The position numbers were made by a program, and so were the translations under genes. A stretch of 64,000 nucleotides of DNA from Pseudomonas anguilliseptica (lineage in GTDB: Bacteria > Pseudomonadota > Gammaproteobacteria > Pseudomonadales > Pseudomonadaceae): assembly GCF_021375795.1 (NCBI RefSeq), contig NZ_JAEIOI010000001.1:186001-250000 (forward strand), in the 5' to 3' direction. Within the stretch, counting starts at the first letter, position 1, and the number at the start of each line of letters is the position of its first letter. The notes beneath the pieces were generated by a model. It ran no database searches. It saw nothing but the letters and a program-made list of their open reading frames with translations, and was not told the DNA's origin. Shown one piece after another: positions 49,215 through 57,872 of the stretch.

Positions 49215-50931
49215 GTGGCCGCTGCTGCAAACGTTGCGCGGTTATGACCGCGACCAGGCCGGGCGCGACGTGCTGGCGGCCTGCCTGGTCTGCCTGCTGC
49301 TGGTGCCACAGGCGCTGGCCTATGCCCAACTGGCCGGTCTACCGGCCGTGGCCGGGCTGTATGCGAGCATCCTGCCGCTGCTGGTGTATGCGTTGATCGG
49401 TGCCAGCCCAGGGGTGGCGCTGTCGTTCGGTCCGGTGGCGGTATTGTCATTGATGACGGCAGCAGCCCTGGCGCCGCTGGCGGCGGTGGGGAGTGCGGCT
49501 TATCTGGTGGCGGCCACCACCCTGACCTTGTTGGTCGGTGTGCTGTTGCTGCTGATGGGTGTGCTGCGGCTGGGCTTTATCGCCAATTTCCTCAGTCATC
49601 CGGTGATCTCCGGGTTCGTCAGTGGCTCAGCGCTGCTGATCGCCGTCAGCCAACTTAAGCACCTGCTGGGCATTTCGGCCGATGGCCTGACCTTGTTGCA
49701 GGTATTGCCGGCGCTGGCTGCGCAGTTGCCGGCTGTGCACCTGCCAACGCTAGTGTTGGGTCTGGGCAGCCTGGCGCTGTTGGTGTTGCTGCGTAACCTG
49801 GGCCTGTTCGGTGTGTCTGAAACGCTGGCGCTGCGTTTCAAGCAGTTGAGTGCCTTGTTGCTGATGCTGCTGGCGATGGGCTTGGGTGCGCTGCTGCACT
49901 TGGAAAACCACGGGGTCAAGGTGGTCGGCAGCGTGGCCGCAGGCCTGCCGCCACTGGCGATACCGAGCCTTGACCTGGGGCTGTTGCGTGAGTTGATGCC
50001 GGCGGCCGTGCTGATTGCGCTGGTGGGCTTTGTCGAATCGGTGTCGATTGCCCAGAGCCTGGCAATGCGCAAGCGCCAGTCAATCAACCCGGATCAGGAA
50101 TTACTCGGCCAGGGCGCGGCCAACATTGCCGCCGCCTGCACGGGCGGGATGCCGGTGGCGGCCAGCTTTTCGCGCTCGGCGCTGGCGCTGCAAAGCAATG
50201 TGGCCACCCCGCTGGTTGGCGTGTTTGCCGCTGGCCTGATGCTGGCGGCAGTATTGGGCCTGGCGCCGCTGTTGCAGCACTTGCCGCAGGCGGTGCTGGC
50301 GGCGAGCATCATGGCGGCGGTGCTGGGGCTGATCGACCTGCGCAGCATTCGCCGCACCTGGCGTTACTCGCGACAGGAAGGTGCGGCCCAGTTGGCGACG
50401 TTGCTGGGCGTGTTGTTGCACGGGGTCGAGGCCGGCATCCTGCTTGGCGTTGGTCTGTCACTGCTGCTATTTCTCTGGCGCACCAGCCGCCCGCATATGG
50501 CGGTGGTGGGGCAGGTGCCGGGCAGCGAGCACTTTCGCAATGTCGAACGCTACCAGGTGGTGGAAAGCAGCAGCGTACTGTCGTTGCGGGTCGATGAAAG
50601 CCTGTATTTCCCCAACGCACGCTACCTGGAAGAGCGTGTCGCCGCGCTGATCGCCGCGCGGCCGGGAGTGCGCCATCTGGTGTTGATGTGTTCCGGGGTC
50701 AACCTGATCGACGCCAGCGCCCTGGACACCTTGCAGGCGCTCAGCGAGCGCCTGAACAGCGCTGGCGTGCAGCTGCACCTGGCGGAAGTAAAAGGGCCGG
50801 TGATGGACCGCCTGAAACGCTCGGACTTTTTCCAGCGCTTCAGTGGCCAGGTGTTCGTCAGCCAGTATCAAGCGCTGCGTACCCTGGATATGGCGAGTAC
50901 AGAGCGCGCCAAGCGAGCGCAAGAAAACTGA
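49204..50931 (+). CDS. SulP-family anion transporter with STAS domain
   Basis: A 575-residue transporter: about 10-12 membrane helices (LVCLLLVPQALAYAQLAGLP is the family's first conserved motif), then a cytoplasmic STAS domain from about residue 455 (HLVLMCSGVNLIDASALDTL). It would move sulfate, sulfite or bicarbonate. Its overlap with the persulfide dioxygenase gene suggests export of the sulfite or sulfate made by sulfur detoxification. It is the last gene of the operon. Confidence 0.92.
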   Translation: MFSRWPLLQTLRGYDRDQAGRDVLAACLVCLLLVPQALAYAQLAGLPAVAGLYASILPLLVYALIGASPGVALSFGPVAVLSLMTAAALAPLAAVGSAAYLVAATTLTLLVGVLLLLMGVLRLGFIANFLSHPVISGFVSGSALLIAVSQLKHLLGISADGLTLLQVLPALAAQLPAVHLPTLVLGLGSLALLVLLRNLGLFGVSETLALRFKQLSALLLMLLAMGLGALLHLENHGVKVVGSVAAGLPPLAIPSLDLGLLRELMPAAVLIALVGFVESVSIAQSLAMRKRQSINPDQELLGQGAANIAAACTGGMPVAASFSRSALALQSNVATPLVGVFAAGLMLAAVLGLAPLLQHLPQAVLAASIMAAVLGLIDLRSIRRTWRYSRQEGAAQLATLLGVLLHGVEAGILLGVGLSLLLFLWRTSRPHMAVVGQVPGSEHFRNVERYQVVESSSVLSLRVDESLYFPNARYLEERVAALIAARPGVRHLVLMCSGVNLIDASALDTLQALSERLNSAGVQLHLAEVKGPVMDRLKRSDFFQRFSGQVFVSQYQALRTLDMASTERAKRAQEN

Positions 50932-51030
50932 GCTACAGCTTAATGGCGGCGTGTCGATACGCTGTTTGGATCAGGGATGAAAGCCGTACCGTGTGCCCTG
51001 AACAAGTGTGCTCTTGTTGAGGCTATTGTC

Positions 51031-52347
51031 ATGTTCGGATCACAACTGCGTCACGCGTTAGAGCAATGCCAGCAGGACCTGGCGGCGAGCTTGCAGAATA
51101 TCGCGGCTATCCGTCACACCTTTGCCGTGATCGAGTTCAGCCCCCAGGGCGAGATTCTCGACGCCAACGAACCCTTTCTGGCTGTCATGGGCTATCGCCT
51201 GGATGAACTGCGCGGCAAGCACCACCGCCTGTTCTGTACCCAGGAGCAGGTCGCCAGCACGGCGTATGCCCAGTTCTGGCGGCGTCTGGCCGATGGTGAA
51301 AGCTTCAGTGACCGCTACATGCGGATTGCCAAGGGTGGCCGCGAGATCTGGCTGGAGGCCAGCTACCTGCCGGTGCGTAATGCTCAGGGGCAAGTCGTCA
51401 AAGTGATCAAGCTGGCGGCCGACATCACTGCGCGCATGCATGCTGAGCATCAGCACGAGAGTTACCTGAATGCGATCAACCGTTCGACGGCGGTTATCGA
51501 GTTCAACCTGGCTGGTGAGGTGCAGTACGCCAATGACAATTTTCTCAGTGTCATGGGCTACCGACTGGAGGACATTCGCGGCAAGCACCACCGTCAGTTC
51601 TGTAGCCATGAAGATGCCAGCAGCGATGAATACCGGCAGTTCTGGCAGCGCCTGAACTGCGGTGAGTACATTGCCGACCGCTTCAAACGGATCACCAAGA
51701 GTGGTCAGGTGATCTGGCTGCGAGCCACCTACAACCCGCTCTACGACGCCAGTGGTCGTTTGTACGGCGTGGTCAAGTTTGCCAACGACATTACCCATCA
51801 GGTGCATCACCGCGAGGCCGAATCCGCTGCCGCGCGGCTGGCCTTTGATATCGCCCGGGAAACCGATGAAAGCGCGATCAAGGGAACGGCAACCGTCGAT
51901 GAGACGGTGCAGGTGGTGCGCGGGATTGCCGATGAGCTGGGCAGGGTGTCGAGCAATATCGGTGCCCTGAGTGCGCAGTCCGAGCGCATCAGCAGCATCG
52001 TTCAGGTGATCCGCGGGATTGCCGAACAGACCAACCTGCTGGCGCTCAACGCCGCCATCGAAGCGGCGCGTGCCGGTGAACAGGGCCGTGGCTTTGCCGT
52101 GGTGGCCGACGAGGTACGCAACCTGGCCGCACGTACCAGCCAGGCCACGGTGGAAATCAATGAAGTGGTGCGTCTGAACCACGACCTCGCCACGCAGGCT
52201 GTGAGCGGTATGGACGGCAGCAAGCAGCGCGCTGAGAAGGGCGTGCTGCTGGCCAACAGAGCGGGGGAGGTGATGCTGGAAATCCGCGATGAAGCGCAGC
52301 GCGTGGTGGACGCTATCGGTCAGTTCACCGAGGCCATGCAGGACTGA
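51031..52347 (+). CDS. Soluble double-PAS methyl-accepting chemotaxis protein (BdlA-like)
   Basis: A 438-residue receptor without membrane helices. Two tandem PAS domains (about 30-145 and 150-265) are nearly duplicates: [20 protein letters not shown] and [20 protein letters not shown], each followed by HHR-x-FC. A short C-terminal signalling domain has the conserved hairpin tip [20 protein letters not shown]. It resembles BdlA, which links chemotaxis signalling to biofilm dispersal in P. aeruginosa. GAGG lies eight bases upstream of ATG 51031. Confidence 0.93.
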   Translation: MFGSQLRHALEQCQQDLAASLQNIAAIRHTFAVIEFSPQGEILDANEPFLAVMGYRLDELRGKHHRLFCTQEQVASTAYAQFWRRLADGESFSDRYMRIAKGGREIWLEASYLPVRNAQGQVVKVIKLAADITARMHAEHQHESYLNAINRSTAVIEFNLAGEVQYANDNFLSVMGYRLEDIRGKHHRQFCSHEDASSDEYRQFWQRLNCGEYIADRFKRITKSGQVIWLRATYNPLYDASGRLYGVVKFANDITHQVHHREAESAAARLAFDIARETDESAIKGTATVDETVQVVRGIADELGRVSSNIGALSAQSERISSIVQVIRGIAEQTNLLALNAAIEAARAGEQGRGFAVVADEVRNLAARTSQATVEINEVVRLNHDLATQAVSGMDGSKQRAEKGVLLANRAGEVMLEIRDEAQRVVDAIGQFTEAMQD

Positions 52348-52352
52348 GGCAT

Positions 52353-52374
52353 GCCCGACCGCTGGCGGTCGGGC
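52353..52374. terminator. Hairpin between convergent genes
   Basis: GCCCGACC and GGTCGGGC form an 8-bp stem with a 6-base loop between the receptor stop and the agmatine deiminase stop; likely terminates both. Confidence 0.7.
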
Positions 52375-52382
52375 GCCTGTGT

Positions 52383-53489
52383 TCAGCAGTTTTGCGGCGC
52401 AGGCTGCTGCTGAGTAATGCAGTGGATATTGCCGCCGCCCAGCAGGATCTCCCGGCCCGGCACCATCACCACGCGGTGTTGCGGGAACAGGCGTTGCAGA
52501 ATTGCTTCGGCTTGCGCGTCTTTCGGGTCGTCAAATTTGGGCGCGATGATGCCGCCGTTGACGATCAGGAAGTTGACGTAGGAACCGGCCAGGCGGATCG
52601 ACGGGGCGCGCTCCTGGGTGCCGGCCACTAGGTCGACGCCCGCACATTCTTCGTCGGTGGCATGCAGCGGGCCGGGAATCGGCATCTTGTGCACGATCAA
52701 CTGGCGGCCTTTGGCATCGCGCACGCTTTCCAGCACGCGCATGGCGGCCTGGCAGCGCGGGTAGTTGGGGTCAGTGGCATCGTCGGTCCAGGCCAGCAGC
52801 ACTTCACCGGGGCGCACGTAGCAGCAGAAGTTGTCGACGTGGCCGTCGGTTTCGTCGTTGAACAGGCCGTCTGGCAGCCAGATCACCGTATCGATGGCTA
52901 GGTGATCGGCCAGGTACTGCTCGATCTGCTCGCGGTTCAGGTGCGGGTTGCGGTTGGGGTTGAGCAGGCATTCCTCGGTGGTGATCAGGGTGCCTTCGCC
53001 GTCGACATGAATCGAGCCGCCTTCGAGGATCAATTCATCGGTGCGATAGCGCGCGCAGCCTTCGATCTGCAGAATCTTGCGCGCCACCTGATCATCACGC
53101 ACCCAGTTGGCGTACAGGCCGCCATTCAGTCCACCCCAGGCGTTGAACGCCCAGTCCACACCGCGCACTTCGCCGCTGTTGTTGGTGACGAAGGTCGGCC
53201 CGGTGTCGCGTACCCAGGCGTCGTCGGTGGTGATTTCCACCACACGGATATTGTTGTGGGCCAGGCGCTCACTGGCGTTTTCATACTGGCCGGCGGAGAC
53301 GCATACAGTCACCGGTTCGAACTCGGCAATCGCCCTGGCCACGGCGGTGAAGGCGGCTTGCGCCGGCTTGCCGCCCAGACGCCAGTTGTCCGGGCGCTCC
53401 GGCCAGACCATCCAAGTCTGGCTGTGGCTTTCCCACTCGGCAGGCATGCGGAAACCATCGGCGCGTGGGGTGCTGTTCAGGGCTGTCAT
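52383..53489 (-). CDS. aguA: Agmatine deiminase
   Basis: Converts agmatine to N-carbamoylputrescine and ammonia in arginine decarboxylase-linked polyamine catabolism. The 368-residue guanidino-group-modifying enzyme has [13 protein letters not shown] at the start, [15 protein letters not shown] (substrate Asp/Arg), [12 protein letters not shown] and the C-terminal catalytic cysteine in [16 protein letters not shown] 53489 gives the usual 368 residues. Neither aguB nor aguR is adjacent, so the next enzyme must be encoded elsewhere. Confidence 0.97.
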   Translation of the reverse strand: MTALNSTPRADGFRMPAEWESHSQTWMVWPERPDNWRLGGKPAQAAFTAVARAIAEFEPVTVCVSAGQYENASERLAHNNIRVVEITTDDAWVRDTGPTFVTNNSGEVRGVDWAFNAWGGLNGGLYANWVRDDQVARKILQIEGCARYRTDELILEGGSIHVDGEGTLITTEECLLNPNRNPHLNREQIEQYLADHLAIDTVIWLPDGLFNDETDGHVDNFCCYVRPGEVLLAWTDDATDPNYPRCQAAMRVLESVRDAKGRQLIVHKMPIPGPLHATDEECAGVDLVAGTQERAPSIRLAGSYVNFLIVNGGIIAPKFDDPKDAQAEAILQRLFPQHRVVMVPGREILLGGGNIHCITQQQPAPQNC

Positions 53490-53645
53490 AGGTTCACCAA
53501 GGTACTGAGCGATTAAGTGGGCGGACGATGCAGGCATGGGCTGCTAATGGTGCTTGCGGGCCGAGCTACGGTCATCTGACACGAGCAGGGCGCTGTCGCG
53601 ATAGCATCGCATGCGGATTCGCCGCAGTGGATAGGCTATTTATAT

Positions 53646-53722
53646 CCGATAAAAATCGGCCTTTAAAGCAGAATAGTCTTTCTATTAGGCTTTTTAATCG
53701 ACTAATATCGAATAAAAATCTG
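53646..53722. promoter_or_regulatory. AT-rich control region between aguA and the amidase
   Basis: CCGATAAAAATCGG (53646-53659) is a perfect palindrome with an AAAA centre, and AATAG-TCTTT-CTATT (53672-53686) another; GAATAAAAATCTG (53710-53722) repeats the first core. The region is much richer in A and T than its neighbours and drives two divergent genes, so a shared amine-responsive regulator is plausible. Confidence 0.45.
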
Positions 53723-53885
53723 CTATTACCTGTGTTTGTGTGTAAGCGCCAAGGGTTGTGAGCCTTCGGGTTCAGCGCTTCACCCCTTGCTGCGTGATGC
53801 TGTAAGCGAGTAACGATATGCGAGCCCCTAACTTCAAGCTGCAGTGCGCGCACTGCCTAATCCCGTGCCAGTCAGTGGTGACAAT

Positions 53886-55595
53886 ATGATCGAGGTAACC
53901 GAGGTTTCCATTGCCGAGTTGCGTGCTGCGCTCGAAGCCGGCCAGACCACGGCGGTTGAGCTGGTGCAGGCGTATTACGCACGCATCGACGCTTATGACG
54001 CAGCCGACACGCCGACTCACCTCAACGCCGTGGTGGTGCGTAATCCCGATGCGCTCAAGGAGGCCCAGGCCGCCGATGCCCGTCGCGCCCGTGGCGAGTC
54101 ACTCGGGCCGCTGGACGGCATCCCCTACACCGCCAAGGACAGTTACCTGGTCAAGGGCCTCACTGCCGCGTCCGGTAGCCCGGCGTTCAAGGATCTGGTT
54201 GCTTATCGCGATGCCTTTACCGTCGAGCGGCTGCGCGCCGCCGGGGCCATTTGCCTGGGTAAAACCAATATGCCGCCCATGGCTAACGGTGGCATGCAGC
54301 GTGGTGTTTATGGCCGCGCGGAAAGTCCGTACAACGCCGACTACCTCACCGCACCGTTCGCTTCTGGCTCATCCAACGGTGCCGGCACCGCCACTGCCGC
54401 CAGCTTTGCGGCGTTTGGTCTGGCCGAAGAAACCTGGTCCAGCGGTCGGGGTCCTGCGTCGAATAATGGTTTGTGCGCCTACACGCCGTCGCGCGGGGTG
54501 ATTTCGGTGCGCGGCAACTGGCCGCTGACGCCAACCATGGACGTGGTGGTGCCTTACGCGCGGACCATGAATGATCTGCTTGAAGTGCTCGACATCGTGG
54601 TCGCCGACGACCCGGATACCCGTGGCGATCTCTGGCGTCTGCAGCCTTGGGTGCCGATCCCGAAAGCCTCCGACGTGCGTCCAGCGGCCTATGCCGATCT
54701 GGCCGCCAAGGCCGATGCCCTGGCCGGCAAACGTTTTGGCGTGCCGCGTATGTTTATCAACAAGGATGACGCCGCCGGCACCAGCGAAAACCCAGGCATT
54801 GGCGGGCCGACCGGCCAACGCATCCACACCCGTGCGTCGGTGATCGACCTGTGGGAAGACGCGCGCAAGGCGCTGGAAGCTGCTGGCGCCGAAGTGATCG
54901 AAGTCGACTTCCCGCTGGTGTCCAACTGCGAAGGCGACCGCCCCGGCGCGCCGACCGTGTACAGCCGTGGCATCGTCACCCCGGAGTTCCTGCATGACGA
55001 GCTGTGGGAGCTGAGCGGCTGGGCCTTTGACGACTTTCTGCGCGCCAACGGTGATCCCAAGCTGAACAGGCTGGCGGATGTCGACGGCCCGCAGATTTTC
55101 CCTCACGACCCCGGCACTCTGCCTAACCGTGAGGGCGACCTGGCCGCCGGCATGGACGAATACGTCAATATGGCCAAGCGCGGCCTGAAAAACTGGGATC
55201 AGATCGAGACCCTGGCCGACGGCCTGCGCGGTCTGGAGCACACCCGCAAGATCGATCTGGAAGACTGGATGGACAGCCTCGGCCTCGACGCCGTGCTGTT
55301 CCCCACAGTGGCTGACGTTGGCCCGGCGGATGCCGATATCAATCCGCTTTCGGCTGACATCGCCTGGAGCAACGGGGTGTGGGTGGCCAACGGCAACCTG
55401 GCCATTCGTCACCTCGGTGTGCCCACGGTCACGGTGCCCATGGGGGTGATGGCGGATATCGGCATGCCGGTGGGGCTGACCTTTGCCGGTCGCGCCTACG
55501 ATGATTCGGCATTGCTGCGCTTTGCCGCTGCATTCGAATCCACCGGTTCGAAACGCCTGGTGCCGCCGCGTACGCCGCCGTTGTCGCGCGGCTAA
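53886..55595 (+). CDS. Amidase-signature family enzyme
   Basis: A 569-residue amide hydrolase. The catalytic lysine is in GIPYTAKDSYLV, the cis-serine in the GSSNGAG loop, and the nucleophile serine in the changed GGS segment that here reads ETWSSGRGPAS instead of the usual DTGGSIR. The fold is therefore active-looking, but the substrate is not predictable. It is divergent from aguA across an AT-rich control region; a carbamoyl- or amine-derived amide is a reasonable guess (inference). ATG 53886. Confidence 0.88.
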   Translation: MIEVTEVSIAELRAALEAGQTTAVELVQAYYARIDAYDAADTPTHLNAVVVRNPDALKEAQAADARRARGESLGPLDGIPYTAKDSYLVKGLTAASGSPAFKDLVAYRDAFTVERLRAAGAICLGKTNMPPMANGGMQRGVYGRAESPYNADYLTAPFASGSSNGAGTATAASFAAFGLAEETWSSGRGPASNNGLCAYTPSRGVISVRGNWPLTPTMDVVVPYARTMNDLLEVLDIVVADDPDTRGDLWRLQPWVPIPKASDVRPAAYADLAAKADALAGKRFGVPRMFINKDDAAGTSENPGIGGPTGQRIHTRASVIDLWEDARKALEAAGAEVIEVDFPLVSNCEGDRPGAPTVYSRGIVTPEFLHDELWELSGWAFDDFLRANGDPKLNRLADVDGPQIFPHDPGTLPNREGDLAAGMDEYVNMAKRGLKNWDQIETLADGLRGLEHTRKIDLEDWMDSLGLDAVLFPTVADVGPADADINPLSADIAWSNGVWVANGNLAIRHLGVPTVTVPMGVMADIGMPVGLTFAGRAYDDSALLRFAAAFESTGSKRLVPPRTPPLSRG

Positions 55596-55601
55596 AACAG
55601 C

Positions 55602-55634
55602 AACGGGATTGGCGCACACCGCGTCAATCCCGTT
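55602..55634. terminator. Bidirectional terminator after the amidase
   Basis: AACGGGATTG and CAATCCCGTT form a 10-bp perfect stem with a 13-base loop between two convergent genes. Confidence 0.75.
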
Positions 55635-55660
55635 AGTTTGTGCTCAGTTCTGGATAAGGT

Positions 55661-55870
55661 TCAGGCGCTGTGGCGCTTGTGCAGTTCGAACTGCTCGTGG
55701 CCATCGTCCCAGCCGGCTTCCCAGGCGGCGATCAGTACGTCGGCGGCCAGGGTGCGGGGGATATTGGTTTGCCCAGTCAGGCCGGCCATGTAGCCCTGCT
55801 GGTAAGCCTTGTTGAGGCTTTCCAGGCTCCAGTGCTGGTCATCTTCCTTGGTGAAGTCGGCGCAGGCCAT
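55661..55870 (-). CDS. Ribosome modulation factor-like small protein
   Basis: A 69-residue protein resembling the Rmf family: the pattern AYQQGYMAGLTGQ followed by WEAGWDDGHEQF matches Rmf's G-Y-x-A-G-x-x-G and W-x-x-G-W spacing, although it is acidic around EDDQHW and not strongly basic. Rmf dimerises ribosomes in stationary phase; whether this paralogue does is unknown. ATG 55870 is preferred, since a longer frame from 56059 reads through the repeat region. Confidence 0.7.
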   Translation of the reverse strand: MACADFTKEDDQHWSLESLNKAYQQGYMAGLTGQTNIPRTLAADVLIAAWEAGWDDGHEQFELHKRHSA

Positions 55871-56001
55871 AGCGGCAGCTCGCAGTAGATTTACCCCTGC
55901 AATGCTAGCTGCATCGCCTGGCCAGGGCTGCGCCGCTGATCCCGCTTTTGCCACCACTGGCGGGTTATGTGATGCAGTTGGCGAAACGCCAGCTTGCCCG
56001 C

Positions 56002-56056
56002 AGGGTGCACTGTGCGCACCGATATTTGCCCATCTAAGGCTAAGGCGCACCCTACG
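56002..56056. repeat. GTGCGC palindromic repeat, second copy
   Basis: AGGGTGCACTGTGCGCACC (56002-56020) and GGCGCACCCTACG (56044-56056) are a shortened version of the repeat at 17752-17807, with the centre replaced. It lies between gshA and the Rmf-like gene. Confidence 0.6.
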
Positions 56057-56070
56057 CAAGCAGGCCGCCG

Positions 56071-57651
56071 CTACACGGCCAGGGCCAGAATGCTGGCCTG
56101 ATAGGCTGCGGCAAAACTGTCGAAATCACCTTCCTCGTGTGCTTCCAGCTCTGCCTGCTCCTGTAGCGACTGGGCGGCGCTGGCCTCGAAGGCTGCTTGC
56201 TGCTCGGCGCTCAGTGGTTGGCTGCGGAAGTATTCGGCGTGCTGCTTGCTCTGGCGCAGGGCGAACTCGGTAAAGCTCAGGCCTTGCTGCAGCTGTGCCA
56301 GCACCTGGGCCGAAGGTGTCAGGCTGGGGTCGGCGACCTTGGCCTGTTGCGCCTGCAAGGCCTGGCGATGGGCTTCACCGCCCTGGCTTTGGTCGAGCAG
56401 CTCAGCCAGCGGCAGGATCTGTTCCAGCAGCTCGCTGGCCCAGGCTTGCAGCACCACCGGCTGGCCATTGCGTTGCAGTTGCAGGCCCGGCCGGCGACCT
56501 TCCTTGACCACGGCCAGGAAGTTGTCGGTGCAGGCATGGCATTCGCCGCTTTCCAGCAGCGGGCTGTCGGCCAGTGCGCAGAACAGCAGGAAGGCGTCGA
56601 GGAAGCGCGATTCGGTAAGGTCGATGCCCAGCGGCAGGAATGGGTTGATGTCCAGGCAGCGCACTTCAACGTACTGCACGCCACGGGCCATCAGTGCCTG
56701 AATCGGCCGTTCGCCGCTGTAGGTCACACGTTTTGGGCGGATGTTCGAGTAGTACTCGTTCTCGATCTGCAGGATGTTGGTGTTCAGTTGCAGCCACTCG
56801 CCATCCTTCTTCGCGCCAATGTCCACATAGGGCGGGTAGGGCGTGCCAACCGCCTGGCGCAGGCTGTCGGTGTAGCTGGTCAGGTCGTTGTAGCAGGGTG
56901 TCAGGCCGGACTGGGCGCTGCTCTGATAGCCCAGATCACTCATGCGCAGGCTGGTGGCGTAGGGCAGGTAGAGGGTTTCTGCGTCCAGTTCCTGCAACTG
57001 ATGCGGGCGGCCGCGCATAAAGCCCTTGTGCAGCGCCGGCGAGGCACCGAACAGGTACATCAGCAGCCAGCTGTAGCGGCGGAAGTTGCGGATCAGCGCG
57101 ATATAGCGCGCCGACTGGTAATCGCGTGCGCTGCGGGTATCGCCTTCGGCCTGCTGCTGCAGTTGCCACAGGGCTTCTGGCAGGGAGAAGTTGTAGTGGA
57201 TGCCGGCGATGCACTGCATGGTCTTGCCGTAACGCAGGGCCAGGCCCTTGCGGTAGACGTACTTGAGTTCACCGATATGCGAGCTGCCGTAACGGGCGAT
57301 CGGGATCGTCTCTTCGTCCGGCAGGGCGCAGGGCATCGATGGGCTCCACAGGTATTCGCCGTCCAGCTTGCTGTAGGCGAAGCGGTGGATCCGCTCCAGG
57401 TCGGCCAGGGTTGCGGCCGGGTCAGCCTCGGCCGGGGTGATAAATTCCAGCAGCGATTCGGAGTAGTCGGTGGTGATCTGCGCGTGGGTCAGCGCCGAGC
57501 CGAGTGCGGCCGGGTGCGGGGTCAGGGCCAGTTGGCCGTTGCCGTCCACGCGCAGGCATTCGCGTTCGATACCGTGAAGGCATTGGGAAAGCAGGGAGAG
57601 GTTGGCGCGCTCGCCAAGCTGGGCCAGGCGGCGGGTTAACAGGTCGCTCAA
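56071..57651 (-). CDS. gshA: Glutamate-cysteine ligase
   Basis: First enzyme of glutathione synthesis, joining L-glutamate and L-cysteine with ATP. The 526-residue class I enzyme has [20 protein letters not shown] (shortened), [22 protein letters not shown]-type [12 protein letters not shown], and [16 protein letters not shown]. The start is TTG at 57651 with AGGA about eight bases upstream; no in-frame ATG exists before the conserved N-terminal [15 protein letters not shown] start would keep levels modest. Neighbouring tex and the ompR/envZ pair match the usual Pseudomonas order. Confidence 0.95.
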   Translation of the reverse strand: MSDLLTRRLAQLGERANLSLLSQCLHGIERECLRVDGNGQLALTPHPAALGSALTHAQITTDYSESLLEFITPAEADPAATLADLERIHRFAYSKLDGEYLWSPSMPCALPDEETIPIARYGSSHIGELKYVYRKGLALRYGKTMQCIAGIHYNFSLPEALWQLQQQAEGDTRSARDYQSARYIALIRNFRRYSWLLMYLFGASPALHKGFMRGRPHQLQELDAETLYLPYATSLRMSDLGYQSSAQSGLTPCYNDLTSYTDSLRQAVGTPYPPYVDIGAKKDGEWLQLNTNILQIENEYYSNIRPKRVTYSGERPIQALMARGVQYVEVRCLDINPFLPLGIDLTESRFLDAFLLFCALADSPLLESGECHACTDNFLAVVKEGRRPGLQLQRNGQPVVLQAWASELLEQILPLAELLDQSQGGEAHRQALQAQQAKVADPSLTPSAQVLAQLQQGLSFTEFALRQSKQHAEYFRSQPLSAEQQAAFEASAAQSLQEQAELEAHEEGDFDSFAAAYQASILALAV

Positions 57652-57835
57652 GATTGCATTCCTTCACGCATCGGTCGCCTCAATATGGGGACGACTGCCG
57701 TGCTCTACAAGGGGGCGAGAAAACCGGCTTCAATCGGGCGCGGTTGATAGCGCTTTATAACCCGGCGCGGGTGAAGAAGGTTATAGCTGGGCGCTGTGCT
57801 TTTGCGTCAGGGCGACGCGGCAGGGCGGGCACGTT

Positions 57836-57866
57836 GCCCACGGACATAGGGCTTATGTCCGTGGGC
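57836..57866 (-). terminator. 13-bp perfect hairpin after tex
   Basis: GCCCACGGACATA pairs perfectly with TATGTCCGTGGGC around a 5-base loop, six bases beyond the tex stop. No T-run follows on the tex strand, so it could be an mRNA-stabilising end or a factor-assisted terminator. Confidence 0.6.
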
Positions 57867-57872
57867 GTTGGC

